A stretch of DNA of 64,000 nucleotides from Clostridiaceae bacterium. Lineage in GTDB: Bacteria > Bacillota > Clostridia > Lachnospirales > Lachnospiraceae. Location: positions 1 through 64,000 of the forward strand of contig CABIYE010000015.1 in NCBI GenBank assembly GCA_902362865.1. The letters are read 5' to 3'. Below, one piece after another: positions 8,930 to 17,145 of this stretch. A program made the translations under genes and the position numbers. The notes beneath the pieces were generated by a model. The model was not told the DNA's origin and made no database searches. It saw only the letters and a program-made list of their open reading frames with translations. How positions within the stretch are numbered: position 1 is the stretch's first letter; each line of letters opens with the position of its first letter.

Positions 8930-9496
8930 TTATTTCTCTGGTGTTTTAGTGATATCAAGCGGCGGCGTCATAAAAGAAGCAATCATCTGAGCCATCTGTT
9001 CGGGCGTCTCTTTATATCCGCTGTCGCTCCAAAGAATCAATGCAAAGGACAGACCGCCTGCACTAAAGTGTAAATGATAATTTGCAGAAGCGCTTAAATT
9101 TTGTTTTCCTAAAAGATTCGTATAAAAGTTTTTCAGGTTATCAACAAAATTTTGAAAGACCAGTTCAAGCAGGTTCGCTTTTTTTAATGTGGGAATCAAA
9201 TTGCCATGTTCCCGAAAAAAGGTAAAAAAATGCACGGCAAGTTGGTAGAGTGTAATATTGGGATGGGACTTTATCTCTGATATGAAATCATTGGCGATAT
9301 TGTTAAAGTATTGGATTAAAATATCTTCTTTGGAAGAATAAGTCCGATAATAGGTCATGCGTGAAACTCCGGCTTTTTTTGCGATATCTGTGACAGTGAT
9401 GCTTTGGTAATCATTCTGCTCCATAAGAAGGAGCAGGGCAGTGGAAATATAATTCTTTACCAGCGCAGTCTCATGTTCTTCTTTTTTTCTTCCCAT
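8930..9496 (-). CDS. TetR/AcrR-family regulator upstream of the ABC exporter
   Basis: The 188-residue product has an N-terminal helix-turn-helix (ITVTDIAKKAGVSRMTYYR) and a C-terminal TetR_C_7-like region. It starts at 9496 with a good AGGAGG-type site. It is divergent from the flippase/GT8 cluster. A perfect 16-base dyad at 9627-9642 just after the -10 box of that cluster is a good candidate operator. The ABC exporter follows it on the same strand. A role as local repressor of the exporter or of cell-envelope genes is inferred from this arrangement. Confidence 0.85.
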   Translation of the reverse strand: MGRKKEEHETALVKNYISTALLLLMEQNDYQSITVTDIAKKAGVSRMTYYRTYSSKEDILIQYFNNIANDFISEIKSHPNITLYQLAVHFFTFFREHGNLIPTLKKANLLELVFQNFVDNLKNFYTNLLGKQNLSASANYHLHFSAGGLSFALILWSDSGYKETPEQMAQMIASFMTPPLDITKTPEK

Positions 9497-9591
9497 ATAT
9501 ACATACCTCCGCTTCTAAGATTTTGTTTATAGATTTTACTTTTTTTTAATGAACAAATGGAAAGGATGTGTCACAAATGCGTTTTTCCGTA

Positions 9592-9642
9592 TTGTTTCGG
9601 AAATACGGATTGTTTATACTAATTATTGTTACAAGTGTAACA
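9592..9642 (+). promoter_or_regulatory. Promoter with a TetR-type operator
   Basis: TTGTTT (9592-9597) and TATACT (9615-9620), 17 bases apart, form a promoter reading towards the flippase gene. The perfect dyad TGTTACA-AG-TGTAACA (9627-9642) lies just downstream of the -10 box, where a bound repressor would block transcription. A second dyad, CCGTATT...AATACGG, overlaps the -35 region (about 9587-9608). Confidence 0.6.
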
Positions 9643-9700
9643 TGAAAAAGAAAAAATATCCAGACAAAAGAAGGAGGACTACGAATGAATTTATCACATA

Positions 9701-10726
9701 TTGCAACAAGGAAAGCGGGCGAGAGCAATCGATGCAAAACACAGAAATAAAAAATGGCTGAAAGTAGGTTTTATTTTACTTTTATTCGGAATCGCAGTAT
9801 TCAGACTTTGGGATTATTTGTGGGAAAGCTTTCGTGAAATTGCAAGGATTTCTGTTTGGGGAAAGATTGGAATGTTCCTGGCATCCACAGGTTATATGTT
9901 GATGGAAGGAATGGCTGTCAGCCGGTTAGCGAAGGTCTTTCATACAAATCTCAAGTGGAGAGAAGGCGTTGGGTGTGCCTATTACTGCAGTTTCGTAAGA
10001 GTTATGACGTTTGGGGGAGGAGCAGGTGCGGCGGAGATTTATTATTTGAGCAAAAAAGGTATGGAACCGGCACATGCTTTTGATACTACTCTGATACAAT
10101 ATCTGTGCCAGAAATTAACGGTTACCATTTTAGGAGCGGGGAGCCTGATTTTTCTTTTTAAAAGTATAGAAGATGTTATCGGGAAGTATAAGTATTATTT
10201 CGTGTACGGAGTGACAATCGCTGTTGTGATTATTGTCGCGATCATGCTGGTTTTATTATCAAGAAGAATCGCAGAGTTGCTGTGCGTGGGATTAGACCGG
10301 ATCGGAGAAAAGAAAGCAGCCTGGAAAAATAAGACTGATCAGTGGAAGGAACAAGTGATGCTTTCACAAAAAGGGGTGAAAGCAATGCTTGGGGAAAAAG
10401 GAATACTGGCAGAAATGTTTGTGTGGAATACGCTGAAGTATTTTTGCTGGTTTTCCGTTCCTTTTCTCATATATGGAGAGAGGAATATGGGATTCTGGTA
10501 TATTTCCGCCGGACTTATGGCAGTTGCAACGGTCATGGCTTCTGTTATTCCGGTGCCGGGCGGTTATGGAGCACTTGAATTTATGCAGCTTCTGTTGTTT
10601 GGATCCGTGCTTGGAAGGGCGAGGGCAGTATCCATGGTGATATTATACCGGGTAGTAACAACGATCTTGCCTGCTTTTATCGGAGGAGGGGTTGCGGCAT
10701 TCTATAAAAGGAGAATCTTACATTGA
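9701..10726 (+). CDS. YbhN/lysylphosphatidylglycerol synthase-type flippase-like membrane protein, 5' end unclear
   Basis: The product has about eight transmembrane helices and motifs of the LPG synthase transmembrane domain family, such as a GGG-rich segment after helix 3 and VIPVPGGYGALE near the C-terminus. It lacks the soluble lysyl-transferase domain, so a lipid-handling or flippase-like role is likely. The start is a problem. The only strong ribosome binding site (AAGGAGG, 9671-9677) serves an ATG at 9685 that gives a 21-residue frame ending at 9750 in another register. The long frame has only a TTG at 9701, 24 bases from that site. A one-base frameshift near 9700-9745, or translational coupling from the short frame, would explain this. 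It overlaps the GT8 gene by four bases. Confidence 0.8.
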   Translation: MQQGKRARAIDAKHRNKKWLKVGFILLLFGIAVFRLWDYLWESFREIARISVWGKIGMFLASTGYMLMEGMAVSRLAKVFHTNLKWREGVGCAYYCSFVRVMTFGGGAGAAEIYYLSKKGMEPAHAFDTTLIQYLCQKLTVTILGAGSLIFLFKSIEDVIGKYKYYFVYGVTIAVVIIVAIMLVLLSRRIAELLCVGLDRIGEKKAAWKNKTDQWKEQVMLSQKGVKAMLGEKGILAEMFVWNTLKYFCWFSVPFLIYGERNMGFWYISAGLMAVATVMASVIPVPGGYGALEFMQLLLFGSVLGRARAVSMVILYRVVTTILPAFIGGGVAAFYKRRILH

Positions 10727-11532
10727 ATATATTGTTTACAGTAAATAGGGAATATATGGAACATGTCATAGATTGTATCCGGTCGATTATACGTTTTCCT
10801 TCAAATGACGGATATAATGTTTATATTTTACATTCTGATTTTCAGGCTCAGGATCAGATATATTTTATGACACAAATAGGAGATAAGAATACGATGGTGC
10901 ATTTTCAGTTTGTTGATTCTTCGTTGTTTGCGTCTTTCCCGGAAAGCGACAGGTATCCGAGACTTATTTATTACCGTATATTTGCAGCGTCTTTACTGCC
11001 GCCGGATGTAGATAAAGTCCTATATCTGGATGGAGATACGATTGTAATTAATCCGCTTGAGGAGTTGTACAAGCGGGATTTTGAAGGAAATTATTTTCTG
11101 GCATGTACACATGTAAAAAAATTTCTCAACAAAATTAACCAGTACAGGCTCGGCATGGAGGAGGAAAGTACGTATATCAACAGTGGAGTTATGCTGATGA
11201 ATTTAAGCGAATTACGAGAGAAACAAAATATAAAAGAAGTGATGTCATTCGTTGAGAAAAAAAGACGGTATCTTACCTTACCGGATCAGGATATTATAAC
11301 CGCTTTATATGGAAATAAAACAGGGATTTTGGATACGATGAAATATAATTTGAGCGACAGGATGCTATCTTTTTATAATGCGGATCCGAGCCATAAAAAG
11401 ATAGATTTAGAATGGGTAAGAGAAAACACGGTAGTGATTCATTATTATGGAAAACAAAAGCCCTGGAAAAAGAATTATTTGGGCATATTGGATGTTTTTT
11501 ATCGTGAAATGAAAGACTGCAGATATATTTGA
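10723..11532 (+). CDS. Glycosyltransferase family 8 protein
   Basis: This 269-residue GT8 enzyme would transfer a hexose from a UDP-sugar. It shows the N-terminal nucleotide-binding fold, the metal-binding DXD as YLDGD (about residue 105), INSGVMLMNL in the middle, and the conserved HYYGKQKPW near the C-terminus. The TTG start at 10723 overlaps the flippase stop in a TTGA arrangement, so the two genes are coupled. The acceptor may be a lipid or cell-wall component moved by the neighbouring membrane protein. That link is inferred only from adjacency. Confidence 0.85.
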   Translation: MNILFTVNREYMEHVIDCIRSIIRFPSNDGYNVYILHSDFQAQDQIYFMTQIGDKNTMVHFQFVDSSLFASFPESDRYPRLIYYRIFAASLLPPDVDKVLYLDGDTIVINPLEELYKRDFEGNYFLACTHVKKFLNKINQYRLGMEEESTYINSGVMLMNLSELREKQNIKEVMSFVEKKRRYLTLPDQDIITALYGNKTGILDTMKYNLSDRMLSFYNADPSHKKIDLEWVRENTVVIHYYGKQKPWKKNYLGILDVFYREMKDCRYI

Positions 11533-11546
11533 GGAGAAGAGTTATT

Positions 11547-12497
11547 ATGTCAAAAAAAAAGAAGGCTGTGTCTCGACGGCCAATTGTAATTGGAATACCG
11601 AGGGCGATGCTGTACCACCGTTATTCTGTGTTGTGGGATTCTTTTTTCTCCGGGCTGGGCATTGGAACGGTTGTCAGCGAACCGACAACAAAAGGAATTT
11701 TGGAAGAGGGCACATCTTATGCGATTGATGAGGCCTGCCTGGCTACTAAAATATTTCTGGGGCATGTGAAATCGTTGATCGGGAAATGTGATTATATATT
11801 AATACCGCGCATTTCTAATTTTGGTTTACAGCGCAGTATGTGTACAAAATTCGAGGCGCTTTATGATATGACTGTCAATACCTTTCGCAGCACAGGACAA
11901 AAATTCCTTTCTTATAATGTGGATGTAAAGCATAGACAAGACGAAGAAAAAGCATTTCTGGAAATGGGAATTCATTTGGGATTCCATAGAAAGGAAGTGC
12001 AGAAGGCATATAAAAGAGCAAAAAAAGCGGAGTTGGAGGATGTCAAACAGAAAGTAAAAGAACAGGAAAGATTGTATCAATTACCGAAAACCAAAATTCT
12101 GCTGGCGGGACACAGTTATATCATTGAAGATGCATATATCGGAAGGCCGATTCAGAGAATGCTGGAAAGGATGGATGCAGTACCGATACGGGCAGATCTT
12201 ACGGAACGGAAATCAGCGCTGGAACGAAGCCTGAAACTATCGCCTACATTAAAATGGGAAATTAACCGGGAGATTGCAGGAGGTATTTATAAAAAACGAA
12301 ACAATGTAGACGGAATTATCCTTCTCAGTGCATTCCCCTGTGGCCCGGATTCCATGGTAAATGAGATGATAGTGCGGAGAAATAATGGAATCCCGCTTTT
12401 GAATCTGATCATGGACGGGCAGGACGGAGACGCTGGTGTAGAAACAAGGATTGAAAGTTTTATTGATATTATCGGATTTAAGAAGGGAAAATTATAA
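11547..12497 (+). CDS. 2-hydroxyacyl-CoA dehydratase-like/activase-associated protein (DUF2229-type)
   Basis: The protein (316 residues from the ATG at 11547, which has GAGGAG nine bases upstream) begins with basic residues and IGIPRAMLYHRYSVLW. This is typical of the DUF2229 domain found in large CoA-substrate-specific activase proteins. Conserved Cys residues occur in EACLATK and FPCGPDS, in positions used for an iron-sulfur cluster in the dehydratase superfamily. In many clostridia this module is part of a single 1400-residue protein. Here it is a separate gene next to a broken second module and an intact ATPase module. The substrate is unknown. Confidence 0.75.
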   Translation: MSKKKKAVSRRPIVIGIPRAMLYHRYSVLWDSFFSGLGIGTVVSEPTTKGILEEGTSYAIDEACLATKIFLGHVKSLIGKCDYILIPRISNFGLQRSMCTKFEALYDMTVNTFRSTGQKFLSYNVDVKHRQDEEKAFLEMGIHLGFHRKEVQKAYKRAKKAELEDVKQKVKEQERLYQLPKTKILLAGHSYIIEDAYIGRPIQRMLERMDAVPIRADLTERKSALERSLKLSPTLKWEINREIAGGIYKKRNNVDGIILLSAFPCGPDSMVNEMIVRRNNGIPLLNLIMDGQDGDAGVETRIESFIDIIGFKKGKL

Positions 12498-12793
12498 TGG
12501 AGCAGACGAAAAAAGTATCATTTCCTATGATTGCGAGGTATAACTGTGCGATTCGTTATATTATAGAAAATGGCCTTGATGTAAATTATGTGATGCAGCC
12601 GCAGATGACCAGAAGGACAATGGAGCTGTACACCCGAAATTGATATTATGCCGGTGCTGCAGAATATAGGAAAAGATTATAAAATACCCATCTTATACCT
12701 GACATATGATTCTCAGACGAGCGATACAGGCTTGATGACAAGAATCGAAGCTTTTTACGATATGATACAGATGAGAAAGAAGGTAATCCGATG
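12497..12793 (+). pseudogene. Remnant of a 2-hydroxyacyl-CoA dehydratase-type subunit
   Basis: The ATG at 12497 shares a base with the previous stop. The first 48 codons read like the N-terminus of a dehydratase-like module (SFPMIARYNCAIRYIIEN) and stop at 12643. From about 12637, another frame reads PEIDIMPVLQNIGKDY, then PILYLTYDSQTSDTG and IEAFYDMIQMRKK, the family C-terminus. The middle, normally 200 or more residues with the cluster cysteines, is missing. This is therefore an internal deletion with a frame change, between two intact partner genes. Confidence 0.7.
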
Positions 12794-13741
12794 AGGGAAG
12801 CATATCTTGGGATTGATGTGGGATCAATTTCTACAAAAGGAGTTATTATTAATAAAGACAAAGAGATATTGGCAAGCGAGTATATCTGGACGGAGGGAGA
12901 TCCGATTGGCGCGGTTAAAAGGCTGGTTGCTTTGCTGGAAAAACAGTTTGATAAAGAACATAATAAGATTGTTGCTACGGGAACGACGGGAAGCGCCAGG
13001 CGGCTGGTGGGGACCATTACCGGGGCAACTATGGTTAAAAATGAGATTACGGCGCATGCTGTTGGGACTACTGCTTTTTATCCGGAAGTTCGGACAATTC
13101 TGGAAATTGGCGGGCAGGATTCTAAAATTATATTAGTGGAAAATGGCGTGGCGGTAGATTATGCGATGAATACGTTATGTGCTGCAGGAACAGGGGCATT
13201 TCTCTCCAGTCAATCAAAGCGCCTGGGAATTGAAGTGGAAGAAATGGGAGACATTGCCCTCCGGTCAAAGCATCCGACGCCGATTGCCGCCAGATGTACA
13301 GTATTTGCGGAGTCAGATTTGGTTCATAAAATTCAGATGGGGCATACGAAGGAAGATATTATTGCAGGGCTCTGTAATGCGGTTGTTTCAAATTATCTGA
13401 ATAATGTGGGAAAAGGGAAGAAAATTGTTCCGCCGATTGTATTTCAGGGCGGTGTCAGTAAGAATATTGGTGTAGTGGAAGCTTTTAGAAAGATGTTGGG
13501 ATATGAGATTCAAGTGGATGAAAATGGACATCTGATGGGAGCGTTGGGGGCGGCTATACTGGCGGAAAAAAGTGAAAAGAGAAAAGAATTTGATTTTTCG
13601 ATGGAGGGCACACAGTTCCAGACACGGGAAATCTGTTGCGGGCGCTGTGCCAACAACTGTGAAATTATGTGCGTGTACCGGGATAATGTGTTAATAGACA
13701 GTTGGGGGAACCGCTGTGAAAAAGGAGAAATCATTCATTAA
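12791..13741 (+). CDS. CoA-substrate-specific enzyme activase (ASKHA ATPase, HgdC/BadF type)
   Basis: The 316-residue ATPase has the actin-like fold motifs IDVGSISTKG (phosphate 1), EIGGQDSK (phosphate 2) and FQGGVSKN (adenosine). CAAGTGAFL and ARCTVFAESD are signatures of the 2-hydroxyglutaryl-CoA dehydratase activator family, and the first Cys of these ligates the [4Fe-4S] cluster. A C-terminal CCGRCANNC segment adds further possible cluster ligands. Such proteins use ATP to push an electron into a dehydratase or reductase. Its probable partner immediately upstream is broken, so its present role is unclear. Confidence 0.88.
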   Translation: MREAYLGIDVGSISTKGVIINKDKEILASEYIWTEGDPIGAVKRLVALLEKQFDKEHNKIVATGTTGSARRLVGTITGATMVKNEITAHAVGTTAFYPEVRTILEIGGQDSKIILVENGVAVDYAMNTLCAAGTGAFLSSQSKRLGIEVEEMGDIALRSKHPTPIAARCTVFAESDLVHKIQMGHTKEDIIAGLCNAVVSNYLNNVGKGKKIVPPIVFQGGVSKNIGVVEAFRKMLGYEIQVDENGHLMGALGAAILAEKSEKRKEFDFSMEGTQFQTREICCGRCANNCEIMCVYRDNVLIDSWGNRCEKGEIIH

Positions 13742-13769
13742 TTTGAGAAGGACGGTGTGGGAAGGAAAA

Positions 13770-14639
13770 ATGATGTGGTTATTTTATGCGGTGGGTTCAT
13801 CCTTTTTTGCAGGGATAACAGCAATTCTTGCGAAATGTGGAATAAAAAAGACAGATTCTAATGTGGCGACGGCGATACGAACGGTTATTGTACTGTTGTT
13901 TTCGTGGCTGATGGTGATGGTTACGGGAACGGCGGGAGAAATCAGGCAAATTGACAGCAGAACGCTCTTGTTTCTTGTGCTGTCGGGACTGGCGACAGGG
14001 GCATCGTGGCTGTGTTATTTTCATGCGCTGCAAAAAGGGGATATTAACAAAGTGGTGCCAATTGATAAATCCAGTACGGTACTGACGATTCTGCTGGCGC
14101 TTATCTTTCTTCAGGAAGGACTTTCTGGAATAAAAATTGTATCAGTTGTATTGATTGGCATTGGCACACTGCTTATGATTGATAAGAAGGATACGAAAGC
14201 AGACGTACAGAAACAAAGCGGCGGCTGGCTGGTTTATGCGGTCCTATCTGCGGTATTTGCAAGCCTGACTGCTATTTTAGGTAAGATTGGAATTACAGGA
14301 ATTGACTCGAATCTCGGGACGGCAATTCGGACAACTGTTGTGCTGGTTATGGCATGGCTGATGGTATTTTTTACAGGAAAGCAGGGAGAAATTAAGAAGA
14401 TAGAGAAAAAAGAACTGGCCTTTATCTGTCTGTCCGGTCTGGCAACGGGGGCATCGTGGCTGTGCTATTACCGGGCGCTGCAGGATGGTCCGGCGAGTGT
14501 GGTCGTTCCCATTGATAAATTGAGTATGCTGGTTACGATAGCTTTTTCCTGGATTGTATTTCATGAGAAATTGACAAAAAAGGCAGCGGTGGGAGTTGTG
14601 TTGATTACGGTAGGAACTGTCCTGCTGGCAGTCGTTTAA
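13770..14639 (+). CDS. EamA (DMT superfamily) transporter with two near-identical halves
   Basis: The 289-residue membrane protein has ten predicted helices, five in each half. The halves are unusually alike: each carries a DSN...TAIRT segment, a long block LATGASWLCY, and VVPIDK followed by a helix. This points to a recent fusion of two single-domain EamA genes, which with five helices each would lie antiparallel in the membrane. The ATG at 13770 has a GGAAGG site and is preferred over the frame's earlier ATG at 13716, which overlaps the activase. The family exports small metabolites; the substrate cannot be told. Confidence 0.85.
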   Translation: MMWLFYAVGSSFFAGITAILAKCGIKKTDSNVATAIRTVIVLLFSWLMVMVTGTAGEIRQIDSRTLLFLVLSGLATGASWLCYFHALQKGDINKVVPIDKSSTVLTILLALIFLQEGLSGIKIVSVVLIGIGTLLMIDKKDTKADVQKQSGGWLVYAVLSAVFASLTAILGKIGITGIDSNLGTAIRTTVVLVMAWLMVFFTGKQGEIKKIEKKELAFICLSGLATGASWLCYYRALQDGPASVVVPIDKLSMLVTIAFSWIVFHEKLTKKAAVGVVLITVGTVLLAVV

Positions 14640-14693
14640 ACCGTCCGGCTCTGGGCAGAATAAGCACAATTTTGAATAAACACCATATAACAC

Positions 14694-14725
14694 TTGACAA
14701 CAGTTATAAACTGTTATACACTGTT
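14694..14725 (+). promoter_or_regulatory. Promoter with a GntR/YtrA-type dyad operator
   Basis: TTGACA (14694-14699) is followed by TATACA (14715-14720). Between and overlapping them lies the near-perfect dyad AACAGTTATAAACTGTT (14699-14715), and part of it recurs at 14713-14725. Its position in the spacer suggests that the GntR protein encoded just downstream represses its own operon. Confidence 0.6.
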
Positions 14726-14753
14726 TGCAAAGGGAAAGGAGAATGTGCCGGAT

Positions 14754-15125
14754 ATGAAAATTATAATCAACACATCTTTGATGATTCCTATCTATGAGCA
14801 GATTGCAGACCAGATTAAACGGCTCATTCGTAATGGGGAACTGAAGGAAAATGATAGTCTTCCGTCGGTACGTGCTCTGTCTAAAGAGCTGAAGATAAGC
14901 GCCCTGACTGTGAAGAAGGCATATGACAGTCTGGAAAGCGAAGGCTTTACGGTGACGGTTCATGGAAAAGGAACCTATGTGACCGCAGCAAATATGGAAC
15001 TTCTCCTGGAAGAACAGAAAAAGGAGCTGGAGGCAGAGCTGGAGCAGGCGGTTCAAAAGGGCAGAAGCTGCGGGATCAGCGATGAAGAGATAAGAAGTTT
15101 GCTCGAACTGATTTTGGAGGGATGA
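14754..15125 (+). CDS. GntR-family regulator (YtrA-like)
   Basis: The 123-residue protein has an N-terminal winged helix (YEQIADQIKRLI, then LPSVRALSKELKISALTVKKAY) and a short helical C-terminus, the usual YtrA form without a ligand domain. ATG 14754 is used here, with AAAGGAG 12 bases upstream. A GTG at 14745 in the same frame would add three residues. It is followed within five bases by an ABC ATPase and then a permease, the common YtrA-ABC arrangement that responds to cell-wall stress. The dyad in its promoter supports autorepression. Confidence 0.88.
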   Translation: MKIIINTSLMIPIYEQIADQIKRLIRNGELKENDSLPSVRALSKELKISALTVKKAYDSLESEGFTVTVHGKGTYVTAANMELLLEEQKKELEAELEQAVQKGRSCGISDEEIRSLLELILEG

Positions 15126-15129
15126 GAAT

Positions 15130-15981
15130 ATGTTAAAGATAGAACATTTAAAAAAGAATTATGATACATTTTCTCTGGATTGTTCTTTGGAACTCCGGCC
15201 GGGGTATGTGACTGGTTTGATTGGGCAGAACGGGGCAGGAAAGAGCACCACGTTCAAGGCGGTGTTGGGACTGATTGCGATAGATGGTGGCACGATTACC
15301 ATATTGGGAAAAGACATCAGGGAATTTACTGCGAAGGACAGGGAAAAGCTGGGGGTTGTGTTATCCGATTCGGGGTTCAGCGGATACCTGCGGATAAAAG
15401 ATTTGATTCCCATCCTGGAAAATCTGTATGAAAAGTTTGACAAAACATTTTTCGTGGAGCAGGCAGAGCGGTTCCGGCTTCCGCCTGATAAACAGATAAA
15501 GGATTTCTCGACGGGCATGAAAGCCAAGCTTAAATTGTTGGCGGCTATTTCCCACGATGCAAAATTATTGATTTTGGATGAGCCGACAGCGGGGCTGGAT
15601 GTAATTGCGAGAGATGAGCTGCTGGAGTTGCTGAGGGAATTTATGGAACAGGATGAAGAGCGTTCGGTTTTGATTAGCTCCCACATTTCCGGTGATCTGG
15701 AATCTTTATGCGACGACCTCTATATGATACAAGATGGGAAAATTGTTTTGCACGAGGATACCGATGTTCTGCTAAGTGAGTATGCACTGCTGAAGGTGGA
15801 TGAAGAACAGTATGAGAAATTGGATAAACAGTACATCCTTCGTGTGAAAAAAGAAACATACGGGTATAGCTGCCTGACAAATCAGAAGCAGTTTTATATA
15901 GAAAATTTCCCGAAGATTGCGATTGAAAAAGGAACGGTTGACGAAGTAATCAGCTTGATGGTAAGGGGGAATGAAGAGTGA
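15130..15981 (+). CDS. ABC transporter ATP-binding protein (YtrB-like)
   Basis: The 283-residue ATPase has Walker A GQNGAGKST, a degenerate signature (FSTGMKAKLK, typical of the ABC-2/YtrB class), Walker B LLILDEPTAGLD and a switch region SSHISGD. The last 80 residues form a small C-terminal domain. The gene lies between the GntR regulator and a permease, overlapping the latter by four bases. The operon probably exports or senses a membrane-active compound, as inferred from the YtrA family. Confidence 0.9.
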   Translation: MLKIEHLKKNYDTFSLDCSLELRPGYVTGLIGQNGAGKSTTFKAVLGLIAIDGGTITILGKDIREFTAKDREKLGVVLSDSGFSGYLRIKDLIPILENLYEKFDKTFFVEQAERFRLPPDKQIKDFSTGMKAKLKLLAAISHDAKLLILDEPTAGLDVIARDELLELLREFMEQDEERSVLISSHISGDLESLCDDLYMIQDGKIVLHEDTDVLLSEYALLKVDEEQYEKLDKQYILRVKKETYGYSCLTNQKQFYIENFPKIAIEKGTVDEVISLMVRGNEE

Positions 15982-16634
15982 AAGGACTTTTGATTAAAGA
16001 TTTTAAACTGATGATGATGCAGAAAAATTTCTTCGCCATGATAGTCGTGATTGCTGTCGTTATGACGGTATTTACGGATGACATAGCATTTCCATTAGGA
16101 TTTTTGACCTTTGTGGTATCTATGTTTACCCTAAGTACCATCAGTTATGATGAATTTGACAATGGTAATGCGTTTTTATTCTCACTGCCTGTCAGCCGTT
16201 CCGGCTATGTCGTTGAAAAATACTGCCTTGCGCTGCTTCTGGGAGGAGGAGCCTGGATTTTCGCAACTGTCCTGGCAATGGGAGCTGTGATAATCAGAAA
16301 AATCATGCCTGCCGGGGATTTAGTGGTGATTGCGCTGTTCATTCTGCCTGTTATGCTGATGATGCAGGCCGTTATGCTTCCGATTCAGCTTAAATTCGGT
16401 GGAGAGAAGGGACGTATTGCACTTATCGGAGCGAGCGGATTGGCTGTGGGGCTTGCCGCCATTATTGTAAAAGGGGCAGAGACAGTCTTACACATTGACC
16501 TGGTAAAGGGATTTGCCCATCTGCAGACTGTAAGTGTGAGAGTGCTTATTCTGAGTGTGGCTGCTGTGGCTGTTGTTTTGTTGCTGGCTTCAATGAAGAT
16601 TAGTATTGCGGTTGTGAAGAAGAAAGAGTTTTAG
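15978..16634 (+). CDS. ABC-2 type permease
   Basis: The 218-residue product has six hydrophobic helices and starts with the typical MKGLLIKDFKLM segment of ABC-2 permeases. The segment SYDEFDNGNAFLFSLP after helix 2 is a conserved feature of this class, which is often annotated next to GntR-YtrB operons. Its GTG start (15978) overlaps the ATPase stop. A dimer with the ATPase is expected in the cytoplasmic membrane. Confidence 0.85.
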   Translation: MKGLLIKDFKLMMMQKNFFAMIVVIAVVMTVFTDDIAFPLGFLTFVVSMFTLSTISYDEFDNGNAFLFSLPVSRSGYVVEKYCLALLLGGGAWIFATVLAMGAVIIRKIMPAGDLVVIALFILPVMLMMQAVMLPIQLKFGGEKGRIALIGASGLAVGLAAIIVKGAETVLHIDLVKGFAHLQTVSVRVLILSVAAVAVVLLLASMKISIAVVKKKEF

Positions 16635-16641
16635 AGATAAT

Positions 16642-17145
16642 ATGAACGGAAAATATCAACATATCAGACACGAATTTGAACCTGTTTACGACAGCAGTTC
16701 CCGCATTTTGATTCTTGGGACGCTGCCGTCAGTTAAGTCCAGGGAACAGCAATTTTATTACGGGCATCCCCAGAACCGCTTCTGGAAGGTTCTGGGGAAT
16801 CTTTGCGGTTTGGAGAAGATGCCGGAGACGATTTCAGAGAAAAAAGAATTTCTGTTGCAGTACCATATCGCCGTGTGGGACGTGATTGCAGAGTGCGATA
16901 TTATCGGTTCCAGTGACAGCTCCATTAAAAATGTAGTGGCGGCCGATCTTACAAGAATTCTTGAGGAAGCGCCGATTCGGCGCATTTACGCAAACGGGGG
17001 GAAGGCATGGCAGTTGTATATGAAATATAGTTATGAGATGACAGGAAGGGAGATTGTGAAGCTCCCTTCCACCAGTCCGGCGAATGCGGCGTTTCAGATG
17101 GATAGACTTTTGGCTGCCTGGAAAGAGTTAAAATTGTTCATTTAA
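16642..17145 (+). CDS. DNA-deoxyinosine glycosylase (uracil-DNA glycosylase superfamily)
   Basis: The 167-residue protein matches the hypoxanthine-DNA glycosylase branch of the UDG superfamily. LILGTLPSVKS is the catalytic-region motif, YYGHPQNRFW is the base-pocket segment, and LPSTSPANA is the C-terminal DNA-intercalation motif. It would remove hypoxanthine formed by adenine deamination. It starts eight bases after the ABC permease, so it may be read through from that operon. Its end overlaps the end of the convergent LysM-GH18 gene by 18 bases. Confidence 0.88.
   Translation: MNGKYQHIRHEFEPVYDSSSRILILGTLPSVKSREQQFYYGHPQNRFWKVLGNLCGLEKMPETISEKKEFLLQYHIAVWDVIAECDIIGSSDSSIKNVVAADLTRILEEAPIRRIYANGGKAWQLYMKYSYEMTGREIVKLPSTSPANAAFQMDRLLAAWKELKLFI

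Noticed and set aside
14277-15056. 259-codon minus-strand open frame over the EamA and GntR genes
   Set aside because: It is antisense to two well-supported genes, has the composition of a shadow frame and no recognisable domain.
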